This document shows, one piece after another, positions 10,942 to 22,469 of a stretch of 64,000 nt of DNA. Origin of the DNA: Dipteris shenzhenensis (lineage: Eukaryota > Polypodiophyta > Polypodiopsida > Gleicheniales); NCBI GenBank assembly GCA_047967505.1, contig CM106540.1; one strand, 5' to 3'. The position numbers and the translations under genes are program-made. Below the pieces are notes generated by a model, which did no database searches, was not told where the DNA came from, and worked only from the letters and a program-made list of their open reading frames with translations. The stretch's first letter is position 1. The number at the start of each line of letters is the position of its first letter.

Positions 10942-11977
10942 TTACAGCTCAAGGGATTCCCAATACCCTCTAGATTCTAGACCCATTGTCGTACCTCCAT
11001 AAAAAGTTATGTCTCATCTACAAACTCCAACTCCTCCTTCTAGTGGATTGAGAGCCACATCCCAATGAAACCTATCACTTGGGAGCTTACAAAATGACCA
11101 AGAGCCTCTGCCACAAAAACAGTGATGAAAGGAGTAAGAAAATACCCCTACCATAGTGAGAAACACAACAGGCCTTCCAATAAGCATCTGGCTAGCACTC
11201 CCTATATACAAGGTAGAGACCCCCAAAAGCCATCCATCCAAGAAACACGTCCGAAGGTCACTCCATTGCGTCATTGATCCTTCTCGAAATCCGCCATAAG
11301 CCGAAACTCCTCCCAGGCCCAACCCATTGCCTCCCAAAAGGTCAAAATGTTGCCCAAGATACTATACTCTCGAACAGAACTTGTCTGAGTGTTATTCATG
11401 ATGTCAGCAAGATGGGGCCACAATCATAGGCCCAAGTTCTTGCCTAAGATCCTGTAGACACCTCTCTTTTTAGATCAAACAAATCCACCCTCGACTCAAT
11501 GACTATGGAAGAGAACAAGAGTCGAATATCACATACAAGGCTAGACACAAGGGTGTATGTATGCACTCCCAAAAGCACCTAAAGGATGGTCTCAATTTAT
11601 CCTCATCGGGCACTTTTGCGAAGAGCGCCCCTGAGGGCCTCCGAGAGCTCCTCATCCGTATGAGGCCTCCACTTGCCTCCTCATGCTCAGAGACCCCACT
11701 AATGAAAGTGTGTCTAGATAGCCTCTAGGCTACAAGGACCTAGGGGGATGACTCCTTAGGCTAGAACACCTATCGATAGAAAGTAATGGTCATCTCTTGA
11801 ATTTCTTGAGGGTTTGAGTACATGTGGCTGCTCTCATCTCGCAAGTGCTATAATTGTGTCTCTTTTAAGTGAGAGCCAATAGTCTGGAAGAGCTGGTCAA
11901 CCTATATTCCTGTTCGACATAGCGCATCATAGAGGAGAGAAAGGAGAACTCGAACCTACGGATTTGAATGACCTAGA
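10942..11977. other. Intergenic DNA, no gene
   Basis: Nothing recognisable as a gene. An open frame at 11014-11337 (minus) has no known motif and is embedded in low-information sequence. Confidence 0.45.
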
Positions 11978-12424
11978 TGTCAAGCCATGCATTCTCATAT
12001 CAGTCTGCAAGCAAATGAGTGGTTGGGTCCAGCTCCGGCCTTACATGTTAGTATCTCTCTCTCTTTGCTCTCATCCTTGAGCACCCATCCTTTCGAATCT
12101 ATCCATTTTACTAACGTAAGTTTGTCCAGCAAGTCTTACCTAGGCAATGAAATGTTTCTCTTTCACTCATACTGTCAACACTTGACATGAATGCAATCGA
12201 TGTCAAGCCACTCGAAATACCTCTTTGGCCAAATGAGTGGTTCAATCCTACTAGCCTTACATGTTAGTTTTTCTCTCTCTTAGCTATCATCCTTGAACAC
12301 ACATCCTTTCAAATCTTGTCTATTTTACTAACATAAGTTTGTCTAGCAAGTCTTACCTGTGCAACAAAATGTTTCTTCTTTGGATGCAATCAATGTGATG
12401 CCACTCAAAGTCCCTCTTTGGCCC
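11978..12424. repeat. Tandem repeat, unit about 218-223 bp, just over two copies
   Basis: Unit 1 starts TGTCAAGCCA at 11978 and unit 2 at 12201. A partial third unit begins near 12381 (GATGCAATCAATGT...CTCTTTGGCC). Shared blocks include AAATGAGTGG, CCTTACATGTTAGT, ATTTTACTAAC.TAAGTTTGTC and AGCAAGTCTTACCT. Units are about 80-85% alike by eye, so the array is not recent. Confidence 0.85.
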
Positions 12425-12720
12425 CCTGCACCTCTTCCTACCCCCCCCCCCCGCACCTTCGCCTCCACCCCTACGCTTCTCCTCTCCCTCCACTCCTCCT
12501 CCGGTTTCCCACACCTTCTCCTCCGCCCTCGCGCTTTCTCCTCCACCCCCACTCCTTCTCCATCCGCTACCCCCCACCCTGCTTCCATCCCATGCCTCTA
12601 GCCCCCTCCGCATTTGCTCCCCCCCCCTGTGAACTCTCCTCTCATCCCCCGCTGGCTCATCCTCCCACCCCTCATTTTCTTCCTCCCCTTTAAGCTTTCT
12701 TAATTCCTCCTTTTTCTACC
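12425..12720. repeat. Pyrimidine-rich tract with long C-runs
   Basis: About 300 bp of CT-rich, G-poor sequence with a C-run near 12437-12450. Open frames on both strands are low-complexity artefacts. It lies just upstream of the LINE ORF1 remnant and could be that element's 5' untranslated region. Confidence 0.6.
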
Positions 12721-12869
12721 CCTCCTCTTCCTTCCGCGCAGCTTTGGGTTAATTGACTTACGCATCGGAGAAAGTAAGTTTGGTGGTCACACGTGTCTGG
12801 CCAGAATGGCTGAAATGGCAGCACCTTCAAATCACACAAACGCCATCAAGGTTACCCTTCAAATCCCAC

Positions 12870-13440
12870 AGCTGCCGTCAAGGTTACCCTTTCTCCAACA
12901 GACAAGCAACAAGTGCAGCATGCAATCCAGTCACTTCAGGACAAGGCAGTTGTGGGAAGAATAGTGGGCCTCACTCCCACAAGGAGACAGGTGAGAGACT
13001 GGACTCATCCAGCTGAGCTCTCTTGCTACCACCTTGGCACTTGTGGAGCAGAGTCCCATCCTCCTTGGCCCGCATATGGTGTACCTTTTCCCTTGGTACC
13101 ATGGCTTCACAATGGAGGACATCGACATGACACACCATGTTCCCCGATTCCTAGTGACACTCCACTTCTCGAGGCTTCCAAAGGAATACAGAGCCATCCT
13201 TCCCTCCATTGGTAGAGCATTGGGCACAGTGCTAGAATCCCCACTAGATTCGGTAGCTTCAGTGGTAGCAGACGACAGGGTCCCCACGATCAGATTGGTG
13301 GTTGAGAGCCCAGAGTCCCTCCCAGAGCTCATCCTTCTCGAGACCCTCATGAGGGGTACACTTCGTCAGATAGTAGAGATCTCCGACTTACCAGGACTGT
13401 GTCTTCGTGCAGGCAGATGGGCCATCTAGCCCAAAACTGC
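12870..13440 (+). pseudogene. LINE ORF1-like protein remnant (DUF4283 plus zinc knuckle)
   Basis: The plus strand encodes VQHAIQSLQDKAVVGRIVGL followed by TPTRRQVRDW, the start of the DUF4283 domain found in plant LINE ORF1 proteins. After a frame change come VYLFPWYHGFTMEDIDM, RFLVTLHFSRLPKEYRAILPS, IGRALGTVLESPLD and LPGLC, the later DUF4283 landmarks. A CCHC knuckle (C..C, then GHLAQNC in another frame, about 13395-13440) ends it. At least two frameshifts are present. The protein would bind element RNA. Downstream to 14150 the sequence is proline-rich, as ORF1 tails often are. Confidence 0.7.
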
Positions 13441-14400
13441 CCTCGTGGTCAGGGAAGGACTCCTCACCCCTCTCCCCACAAGACAGGCAGAGTCAGCAGG
13501 CCAGAGCCTGACACCCCTCCAGACAAGAGCAGCAGGAGTCCCAGACCCCCTAGGTGACACCTTTAGAGGGAGAGTGGACCCACGTGGGAAAAAACAAAAA
13601 GAAACGAAGCAAATTGGCTCGAAAGCGTCGCAAACAAGGGCTAGACGCAGGGGGAGAGAGGGAGTAGGACGAGAGGCACCCACGAGGAGCAACATTAGGA
13701 GCCTTTGGCTAGAGACCCCTCCCCCCCACAGCAGTAGGGACCGCGATGCAGCAAGTGGATCCTCCAATAGTGGAGGTACAGTGACCTAAGTCACCCTTGT
13801 GTCAACAACGTGCCTCAGCAGCCCCTGACGTTGCGATGGCAGAAGCTACAGAGGGTAACCAGGTAGTGGTTGACGAGAAGGGGACCCAGAGCTCAAGTGT
13901 GCCTAATCAGCAAGGAGGGCCTAAGACTTCCCCTATTCCCTCTTGGCCCACTCCCCCTCCAGAACCCTCTTCCTCTCCATGCCCTCCACCTCCTTCTGAG
14001 CTCCCCTCCCCCTCCTCCCCCCCTCGTCAATGTTTCCATGGTCATCCTCACCACCCACCTCCTGCCCCCCCCCTCCATCCCAACCTCCCCCCCATAGCAG
14101 CCTCCCCCCCTCCCACCCCCCTATCAACCTTGCCTCGGCTCCCTTGCCAGTAGGCAAGGGCACAACCACATCCCCCCCTGCCTCCTCATCTCAACGGCAT
14201 GTCCCCCTCCCTTCTCAGCCACCCTATTCCGAGGGGATTTAGAGGGAAGGGGCCGGCCCTCCTGATCAGCAGCTCCCAAACTTCAACGTGGGCGCCCTCG
14301 AGAGAGAGACTTTTGGAGATTGGGACCCTGGAACTACCTAGAGATTCCGGACTCCTACCCGAGGTGATGCTCATGATCTTGCAGGCCTAAAAAGGGAGCT
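13441..14400 (+). pseudogene. Proline-rich tail of the LINE ORF1 remnant
   Basis: Basic and proline-rich frames (13445-13789, 13797-14153, 14199-14390) follow the zinc knuckle without recognisable domains. The strong C-richness makes open frames likely by chance. It is assigned to the LINE only by position. Confidence 0.4.
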
Positions 14401-16860
14401 CCCAGACTCATCCAGTTTGGCGATTCGAGTTCGCCTCCACAGGGTTGGAGAAGTGGACCCTAGGGGTATTTGATGCTATGATGGGGGATCAGATCTCACG
14501 CATGATGGACAAATGGATGGGTCCACTGGGACTTGATCTTGGGCACGCTCATGGTGCTAAAGTGAACTTCCAGTTGAGCTTCACATGGGAGAAGCCGATC
14601 TATGGTTTTGACCATAGGGGTTATCAGATTGCCTGAGACAAGGATTGATCTGGCACATTACTGGCCACTCCATAAGTGTGCCAAGATATTCGAAGTGGAC
14701 ATCTCCTTCATGTTGCAATGGGCATGGAAGATTGGCATAGAGCCGATATCCACCCTAGTACGCCGTCGCGCGGACATGAACTCCTTGCCCTCCAAACCCC
14801 TCTCAAACTCACAAAAGGCAATTTTTCTAGAACAGGCACCCACTCATGGGCATCCTCATGAGTTGGACCATAGTGAGTTGGAACACGCACGGGCGAGCTA
14901 TTTTAGATCCCTCTAATAACTTGACTTTGTGCATGAGGAAATGTATAAGATTGCACATCCAAATATGATATGATGGGAGCCATGAACTTGTTATTCTGTA
15001 TCTCCACCATTTGGAATATATATGAGCTAAATGGCCAATTTCCTTAAGAGTTGAACTTTCCCAACAAACGATGACACCAACCTGCTCTTGGATATTTCCA
15101 TTACGATGTGGACAATGTACAACATTTCATTTCCAATATGAAATGATGGGACCCATCTAGCTTGTTGGGAACGTCTCCAATATTCACCAATATTCAAACT
15201 ATATGGGGCCACTTAACTCTTAGTAACATATTGGTGTAAACCTCTAGCAACATAATGACAAGTCCACCTTTAATAGCATATTGATTAGTACGCAAGTCAT
15301 GAAGTAGCTACAACATTGCATGCACAATATCACAAGATAAAGCCATTTAGCTTGCTCATATGCTTACCCTAAGCATGAGCTAAGTTGTCAATATACTCGA
15401 GCATTACCTAACCAAGCTTTTCGACCTTCATATACCATATAACCTCTTTTTCATTCTCTTACACCCCTTGGAATTTGCCAAACAATTTCTTATTTGCTTG
15501 GCTAAAAGTCCAAGCTAAAGGAACTACGGACACATTTGAATAAGGCGCGAACAATAGCACAATAGAAGAGCCTAAGCATGCCAAAAGATGAGCTTGAAGG
15601 TGAGGCAAAATGAGAGCTACGCAAGGGGCAAGAGATAGGACCACGTGAAGAGATAGAAGCTAAATTGCCAAACATTTATAAAACCGAGACAAGTACTTGA
15701 GCACACAAGGTTTTAAATTGGAGGAAAAGTAAGGAAGACATGCCCCACACGCCGTCGTCTTGGCACCTAAAGTGGAGTACAAATGTCTGAATATCGTTGA
15801 ACGATAAAGAAGCCAAAAGGACATGCTAGCGGCTTTGAAGATGTGAATTAACGATTCCCAACCCCTCGGACATGTGTATGGTCCCTACTCAATAATAAAA
15901 ACTAGAATTTATTAAATTCCAAATTTATTTTGATCATGAGTATAGATCAGCATGAAGAGAATCCTCTATTTGGCACATCAGAAATTGCATTTGGTGCATG
16001 CATGTTAGGCCTTAGCCTAGAACAGCATAACTCCACGCCCATGCATATACATAAACAACTATACATAGTGCCACGTGTGCATGCATGCACACACATTGGC
16101 ACTCCTTTACAAGTTAAATTGAAGAGCACAGTAAGCCCAAGTACACAGATTAGAAATTTACAGGACAAAATGGCATTCACCAATCAAGTGTGCCTTAGTC
16201 TTCGCAAATCCTGCATCCACTTTGTTCGTTTGATCTTATTTAAACCTCCAATGTGCTCCACCACGTTTATTCCATATGATTCTTTTCCAAGATACACAGT
16301 AAGCATTCTGCAAGTCTGTTTTGAAATGCACATTTTAGGTCAATGTTAAAGATTGAGCATCCAGAATTTATGTTCCGCTCGTAGCCATACCAGGCTTTCA
16401 ACATATTCTCCAGCCCAACTACATATCGCTTTCCCATGGCAAGAAAAAGATCTGTAGTCATATGCGCGAGTCAAAATATATATAGTGGCAATCAGGTATA
16501 ACTAACCTCATTGAATTCCTGAGACCCATTAGGCTCAACTATACAGTGATTCAGAAAGATTCATTGTTCAGCAAGGTGGCCATCTATGCCCGTTCTATGT
16601 CAAAAACAAGGGAGACCAATGAGGGATCCAACGAGTTCACAGCCAATAACCACAATTGAACAGTCATCATAGATAAAAGAACCCTTAACAAGGAAACTAA
16701 GTCTCCCTCATCATTACTACAGCTCTGGATGCAAATCAGCTGGAGACAGACATATCAACTTAACATTTAATTCACTTAAGGTATGAGGCGTATATGAAGA
16801 AATGTAAGATAAGCACACAGACATTCAAAGATGATACAGAACACAAATCACGCTGTTGTC
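14401..16860. other. Intergenic 3' flank of CNOT10, no gene recognised
   Basis: Short open frames (14445-14636, 14602-14916, 15930-16349) show no domain I recognise. A degenerate repeat of a GAAATGATGGGA/ATGATATGATGGGA block with a following CTTGTT is seen at about 14965 and 15140. No endonuclease or reverse transcriptase of the upstream LINE was found here. Confidence 0.45.
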
Positions 16861-16870
16861 ACCTCCCATT

Positions 16871-16876
16871 TTTATT
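16871..16876 (-). terminator. Candidate poly(A) signal of CNOT10
   Basis: AATAAA on the minus strand, about 220 bases downstream of the CNOT10 stop codon. This is a plausible 3' UTR length. Another AATAAA-like site farther downstream (about 16268) is a less likely alternative. Confidence 0.45.
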
Positions 16877-17092
16877 CAAAACATTCACCTTCTTTCAGTT
16901 CATGCTCTAACATTTGTAATTGATAACTCGATCATACTAATGTGGTCAGTAATTTCACCAATTATGTTACAAGACGTAAGGCCCCTGTACCACTAAGAAA
17001 TACAAGCACACAGGGCTTCATGCTCCATGCCCTAATTTCCAGCAGGGCAGGAGTCATTTCCACCAATACAACAATGCAAGGTCAAAAAGCTA

Positions 17093-19135
17093 TCAACCAA
17101 GTTTTGAGCTCACAATGCAAAGGTGACGACAGTGCTTCAACAAAGCTATAGCCTCTTGTGTTCTTCCTTGTACTAACTCCACATATACCACAGACAAGAC
17201 AGCCACCGGATTTGCAGGGTTAATGGAAAGTGCCTGCATGGCCAACTGATGTGCTTGAGAAGGATCGCCTTGCATGACATACACCATGGCAAGATTGACG
17301 TAAAGTGAAGCCCGAGCTCGAGTACCTGTCAAACTAGATATGCTTAAAGCCTCAGGTAGTGTACCACCAAGCAAGGAATTGCCTGCAATATTACTACCCG
17401 CATCATCACCATCCCCGCTTGCCTCACTATTCTCACCACTTTTCCATTTTTGTCCATCTTCATCAACCCCATTTACAGGTGTTTCCAGACTGCTGCTTTC
17501 CGTCATACATATTGAAAGGTGATCGACAGCTTCTCTCGGTCTATTCAACAGGCATAAGGCTTCAGCTGCATACATATGGCCTAGGAACTTGAAAGCCTTA
17601 GTGCACTCAGACTGCTGTAGCAGCTTCTCAGCAGTTTTCAAAGCTTTCACTGCATTTTCCAGACAAAGCTCTACAAAAGCTAAATCAGCCAGCACATAAT
17701 TCAAGATTGATGAATTCTCCTTCTTTTTCTCCTCTTCATATGCAGAAAGTGAAGTTACAATAGCATTAGTACCACCGCTGCCCTTGCTCTCTTTGTTATT
17801 ACCATTTGAACTACTTTGCAGTCCTGCCAACACTGGTGTCGCACCCCCTTTAGAGTTCCCAGTCATGCTACCTTTCTGAATGGAAAGGTTCTTCACATCT
17901 TGAGGACTCTCCTCCTCATTGTCTGCAGTATCTGCTTCAGCTGCAGCCTTAGCAGATCTAACATCTAGTCGTTTTAATAGATGAGCAGCATTATGGAGAC
18001 ACTGCCGAGCAAACACTAAACTGAGCTTGTGAGGCTTACCAGGGACAAAAAAATCAGTACCATTAGTCAATGGAGAGCTACTGATAGTCAGTATGTCACC
18101 ATCAGTATCGTCGACCTTCAAACTAGAATCAATATTTGCCACTGTGGGATTCAAACTGCCAGCAGGAAGAATAACCTTGCGCCACTTACCCTCTCCGATG
18201 GAACGAACTCTCAATTCATCTTTTTTTATTGAGGTATCATAACAGCTAGCTTCAAGTAGACCCTTTTCAAGTGCTGAAATGCAACATTCTGCAAGGCGGA
18301 GCCACAGCAATGGTTGATTATAGTATGAAGGACTAGCTTCTTGAAAACAGCGAGCAGCCAAAATTGGATTGCCGCTCCTCAACTGCTGTAAACCACAGTT
18401 GTAAAGGATGGAAAGAGACTTGTCCTGTGAAAAAGTAGACAATTTAAGGGGCTTTTCCTTGGCCATAGATTCACAACTATGGAGAGCCTTTAAAAAATAC
18501 ATATAAGCAGAATGATCCTTCCTAAGCTGGTGATGAATACAACCCAGATTATTCAAAAATATGCATCTCATTCCTGGCTCTCTGCTGCTGCCTGTCATTA
18601 AAAGTTTCACAGCCTTGCGGTGATTACCCCGGGAATATTCCAGCTGGGCCTTCAGTATTAAAGCTGTCAAATAATCGCGTCCCCGAGCCAAGTTCATTGC
18701 CAGTTTGACTTCCCTCTTGGCTGCTTTTATGTTCCGAGTGCATAATAGAAGACGGACCTTGTATAAATGCAGTAATATCTTGATATTTGAATCCCTTGGA
18801 GGAGCAGAGGGTGGTCTCTCTGCTGAAACGCGAGTTGCATTCGATAGTATTGATAGTGGAGCACATGACTTCCCTGAGTTTGACCCTTCTATATCCAAAC
18901 CTAGACTCAAAACTTCTTCGTCCAGAACTTCTTCTGAGGATGACCTTGTAAGGCTGGCCTCAGGAATAGTGCTGCTAAGAGGAGAGCTCACCGAAATACC
19001 TGGGTTTCCAATACTTGAAGCCAAGTCTGATGTATTCGAGAGCAAAAGAGACTGAGAAGTCACACTACTCCCCGTTTCTGAAGGTGAGACTAAAAAGCCT
19101 AAACCAAATGCCTTCTCCATGTACTGAAATGCATC
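17093..19135 (-). CDS. CNOT10: CNOT10-like CCR4-NOT subunit, last exon (681 codons)
   Basis: This exon encodes most of a TPR protein matching CCR4-NOT transcription complex subunit 10, a scaffold subunit of the deadenylase complex that shortens mRNA poly(A) tails in the cytoplasm. The acceptor CAG lies at 19136-19138, and the exon opens with DAFQYMEKAFGLGF. Helical TPR-like segments follow: KILLHLYKVRLLLCTRNIKA, LNNLGCIHHQLRKDHSAYMY, LYNCGLQQLRSGNPILAARC, LRLAECCISALEKGLLEASC, then VLADLAFVELCLENAVKALK, and finally ASLYVNLAMVYVMQGDPSQA with YVELVQGRTQEAIALLKHC. Acidic and serine-rich linkers separate them. A 2-kb uninterrupted coding exon is striking beside introns of 5.6 and 20 kb. No stops or frameshifts are seen, so the gene looks functional. 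Confidence 0.93.
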   Translation of the reverse strand, partial: DAFQYMEKAFGLGFLVSPSETGSSVTSQSLLLSNTSDLASSIGNPGISVSSPLSSTIPEASLTRSSSEEVLDEEVLSLGLDIEGSNSGKSCAPLSILSNATRVSAERPPSAPPRDSNIKILLHLYKVRLLLCTRNIKAAKREVKLAMNLARGRDYLTALILKAQLEYSRGNHRKAVKLLMTGSSREPGMRCIFLNNLGCIHHQLRKDHSAYMYFLKALHSCESMAKEKPLKLSTFSQDKSLSILYNCGLQQLRSGNPILAARCFQEASPSYYNQPLLWLRLAECCISALEKGLLEASCYDTSIKKDELRVRSIGEGKWRKVILPAGSLNPTVANIDSSLKVDDTDGDILTISSSPLTNGTDFFVPGKPHKLSLVFARQCLHNAAHLLKRLDVRSAKAAAEADTADNEEESPQDVKNLSIQKGSMTGNSKGGATPVLAGLQSSSNGNNKESKGSGGTNAIVTSLSAYEEEKKKENSSILNYVLADLAFVELCLENAVKALKTAEKLLQQSECTKAFKFLGHMYAAEALCLLNRPREAVDHLSICMTESSSLETPVNGVDEDGQKWKSGENSEASGDGDDAGSNIAGNSLLGGTLPEALSISSLTGTRARASLYVNLAMVYVMQGDPSQAHQLAMQALSINPANPVAVLSVVYVELVQGRTQEAIALLKHCRHLCIVSSKLG

Positions 19136-19975
19136 CTGCAAAAGGAGGCGTCCCGTATATCAGTAACTAGTCTGCTCGCAAGAACACACACATGCAGCAC
19201 CAGTAACAAAGAAAGGGGAGAAAAGAGCCAGAAGGGAGGAGAATCCAATGTTGTGGAGGAGTATTTTTTATTCTTGTAGATGGAGCCTTACAAAAAGGCA
19301 TTTTCACAGCAAATGACAATTTACCCATGTACTTGACAGCAGTATATATTCTAAGACAGCCTCACAAAATGATTTGTTAGTAGAACAGTAGAACTCCGCA
19401 ATTCAGGCTACCTACTTCAGATTAAAACCACCTAATGTTGAGAAGTATCTGCACATGTCACCTACAGATAGATCCAAAGCCACATAAAACCTTAACTGTA
19501 GTTGAATCGCACTTCAGAAATCCCCACAACAGGTGGCCGGAATCCAAATCGCACCATCAAATAGCAGCACTGTAGAACAAATCACAATCTGAAATCCTCT
19601 TTGTCTGGTAGCTGGAATCTGCATGACAGCTTGGGAAAACTTCAACAAAGCACTGGGCTGAAATCGCAATAGAGAGAGAGGAGGAAGATGGAGGGGGAGA
19701 GAGAAAATACAGCACTAGGGGCCAGAAATAAGATCTGGCCCCCCGAATAGAATATTAACAGCCTCATCGAGAGTTTCTCAGAAGAAGTGTATGTGAACGC
19801 CCCCCACCATGTAACCGATTCGACAATAAAGCATATACAGTTAATTTAATCTGCAGCGTCTCCCAGCCCTTTTGCTTTGCATTGCATTGGTTAAAGAACA
19901 TTGTGGCGACTCTAATGGATTGTGTAGGACTTTGGAGAGTGCTTAATTCCCCCTTTAAGGGACAAAGCACAAGAC

Positions 19976-20226
19976 TGTTAGAAATGAGAGAGTGAGAGAG
20001 CAGGAAGCAAGACAGCTGAACGTAGTGCTTGCAATAGAAGAAGTGACTAATACAAGGAGTGGGATGGGTTTTGTCTAAGTGACAAAACCTTATCCTTCAC
20101 TAACCGTAGTTAGTGAACTAACTGTGGTTAAGGGGAAAAACCTCTAAATGAGGGAAAAGTGCCCCTAACCTACTTATTACATTACATTGGTCACTGTTGA
20201 ATTGAATTATAATAATAATTCTAACA
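19976..20226 (-). repeat. 3' LTR of copia element 2
   Basis: 251 bp with 6-bp inverted ends TGTTAG...CTAACA. A polypurine tract (GGGGGG on the minus strand) adjoins its right end. It contains two perfect hairpins: GGTTTTGTC/GACAAAACC (20067-20089) and CACTAAC/GTTAGTG with a 4-base loop (20098-20115). Confidence 0.85.
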
Positions 20227-22466
20227 CCCCCCTACACTGCCAATGTCATGTACAAGGAAATGATCAATCACCAAAAGGATATAAGTTCAGGGCACTTCGA
20301 AATGCCTCAAACTTTTCACGTGGAAGTGGTTTGGTGAAGATGTTTGCAACATTGTCATGTGTTGACACATAGATCATGCTGATCTCTCCTGCATGCAACT
20401 TCTCTCTGACATAGTGATAGTGAACCTCAATGTGCTTCGTGCGAGCATGAAACACAGGATTCTTTGCCACTGCTATAGCACTCTGGCTATCAGTGAGAAT
20501 CGGAGAAGGACCCTCCAATGAAAGATGAAGATCAGTAAATAAACGACGCAGCCAAACACATTCAACTGTCACTGTGAAAGCTGCCCTGTACTCAGCTTCA
20601 CATGAGAAGGTAGCCACTGTAGACTGTTTCTTCCTCAACCAAGAAATGCAAGCATGTCCTAGAAAGAAACAATTCCCACTGGACTGCCTAGTATCATAGT
20701 CTCCAGCCCAATCTAAGTCACTGTAAGCATGTATCTGCAAGTCACCCCCCCGGGAAACATCAAGCCAAAAGACTTTGTACCTTGCAAGTAACGGAAGATG
20801 CGTTTTACAGCCTGCCAATGCATAATCTTTGGGCTGTGCATATACCTGCTCACCTGAGAAACTGAAAACTGAATATCAGATCGTGTATTGCAGAGATAAA
20901 TGAGGCATCCAACAGCCTGACTATAGAGTGTGACATCAATTGATTCACCCGCATCATGCATTGTAAGCTTCAGCCCCGGCTCCATGGGAGTGGACATAGG
21001 CTTACAATCATGCATGTTGAATCTGTCCAAGAGCTTTTGAACATACTTGGACTGAGACATAACAATGCCACGTTTCTCTTGAATAAACTGGATCCCCAAA
21101 AAGAAATGTAACAAGCCCAAGTCTAACATATCAAATATAGCTTTCAATTGGGCCTTGAAATCTGCAATTACTTCCTCATTTGATCCGGTGAGCAGCATGT
21201 CATCTACATAAAGAATGATGACCAAAATATCCCCCCCATCCTTCTTGATGTAGAGGGTGCTCTCAGTTGGACTATTGTGCAGCCCCTTGCTGGTCAGAAA
21301 GGCATCAATTTTGGCATACCATGCACGTGGGGCTTGTTTAAGCCCATACAAAGCTTTATTCAGCTTGCATACCTGAAGTGCATTTCCTGAAATTTCAAAG
21401 CCCGGAGATTGTTTGACATAAACCTCTTCCAACAAGTCTCCGGAAAGCTGTTTTAATGTCCAACTGATGAAAATTCCATTCAAAATTTGCAGCCATGGCT
21501 ATAACTGACCTGATGGTTGTCATCCTGGATGTAGAAGCAAAAGTCTCCTCATAATCTATGCCCTTTTTCTGAGCATATCCTTTTGCAATCAGCCTTGCCT
21601 TGTACCGATCAACGGACCCATCTGGCTTTCTTTTGACTTTGAAAACCCACCGTGTACCTATGGCATTTTTACCTGGTAGCAAATCCACAACATCCCAAGT
21701 CTGATTTTTATGAATGGACTGCAATTCATCGTGCATGGCATTCATCCAATGCACATTATCTTTTGCTTCTTCAAATGTCTCAAGCTCCTCATCAAGAAGA
21801 GTACCTGCATAAGCTGATTCAACTGAATGAGCTCCCTCCATGTGCATTATTGCACTACGAGTTCTGCCAGGCCATGGAGCTTCAAGCCTACTCTCCCTGA
21901 GGGTCTGAAGCAACCAATGCGGGACTGCTTTGGCTGCGTGTATCTCTTGAATTTCTTGCCTGACAACTTCATCCACACCCTGAGGTTGTACCAATTCAGC
22001 TGGGAGCTGAATCTATACTTGTGGAGCTGGGGGAGGTTGCTCTAAATTCTGATTTTCAGCGGGGGAACCAAATGCTATAGGAAGCATCCCCTCAAACACA
22101 TCATCTGAAGAGGCCGGAATCTGAAATTCAGCATTTGTATATGCAGAATTCTCAGAGAATATGACATCTCTACTAACAAAAATCTTACGTGTAGCAAGAT
22201 TGTAGAGACGATAGCCTTTGCTTTGTGAGCTATATCCCACAAAAATGCATTTTAGTGCCTTATCTGACAACTTGTGTCTGAACTCTACAGGCACGTGGGC
22301 ATATGCAACACAACCAAAAACTCTGAAGTGGTCCATTGAAGGCTTTCTCCCATGCCATGCCTCATAGGGAGTGATTGTCTTCAAAGCCTTTGTAGGAGCC
22401 CGGTTTAAAATATAGTTGGCACACATTAGGCCTTCCAACCAAAACCTAATATATTTCCAACTCAAT
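20227..22466 (-). mobile_element. 5'-truncated Ty1/copia element 2 (integrase end, RT, RNase H)
   Basis: Only the 3' half of the element survives. In minus-strand order it has the integrase C-terminus (TPYEAWHGRKP, HFRVFGCVAYAHVP, KCIFVGYSSQSKGYRLY), an RT start (WVFKVKRKPDGSVDRYKARL), the catalytic YVDDMLL and RNase H (YSDLDWAGDYDTRQSSGNCF, then IFTKPLPREKFEAF). Breaks are a stop near 22013 and frameshifts near 21440 and 20760. Gag, protease, the integrase catalytic core and the 5' LTR are absent. The right edge abuts a plus-strand gypsy RT within a few bases of 22466. Confidence 0.93.
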
Positions 22467-22469
22467 CGC

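Noticed and set aside
12343-12693. Long overlapping frames on both strands in the CT-rich tract
   Set aside because: Low-complexity composition keeps all frames open; no domain or codon signal.
14445-14916. Possible continuation of LINE into ORF2
   Set aside because: No endonuclease or RT motif could be read in any frame.
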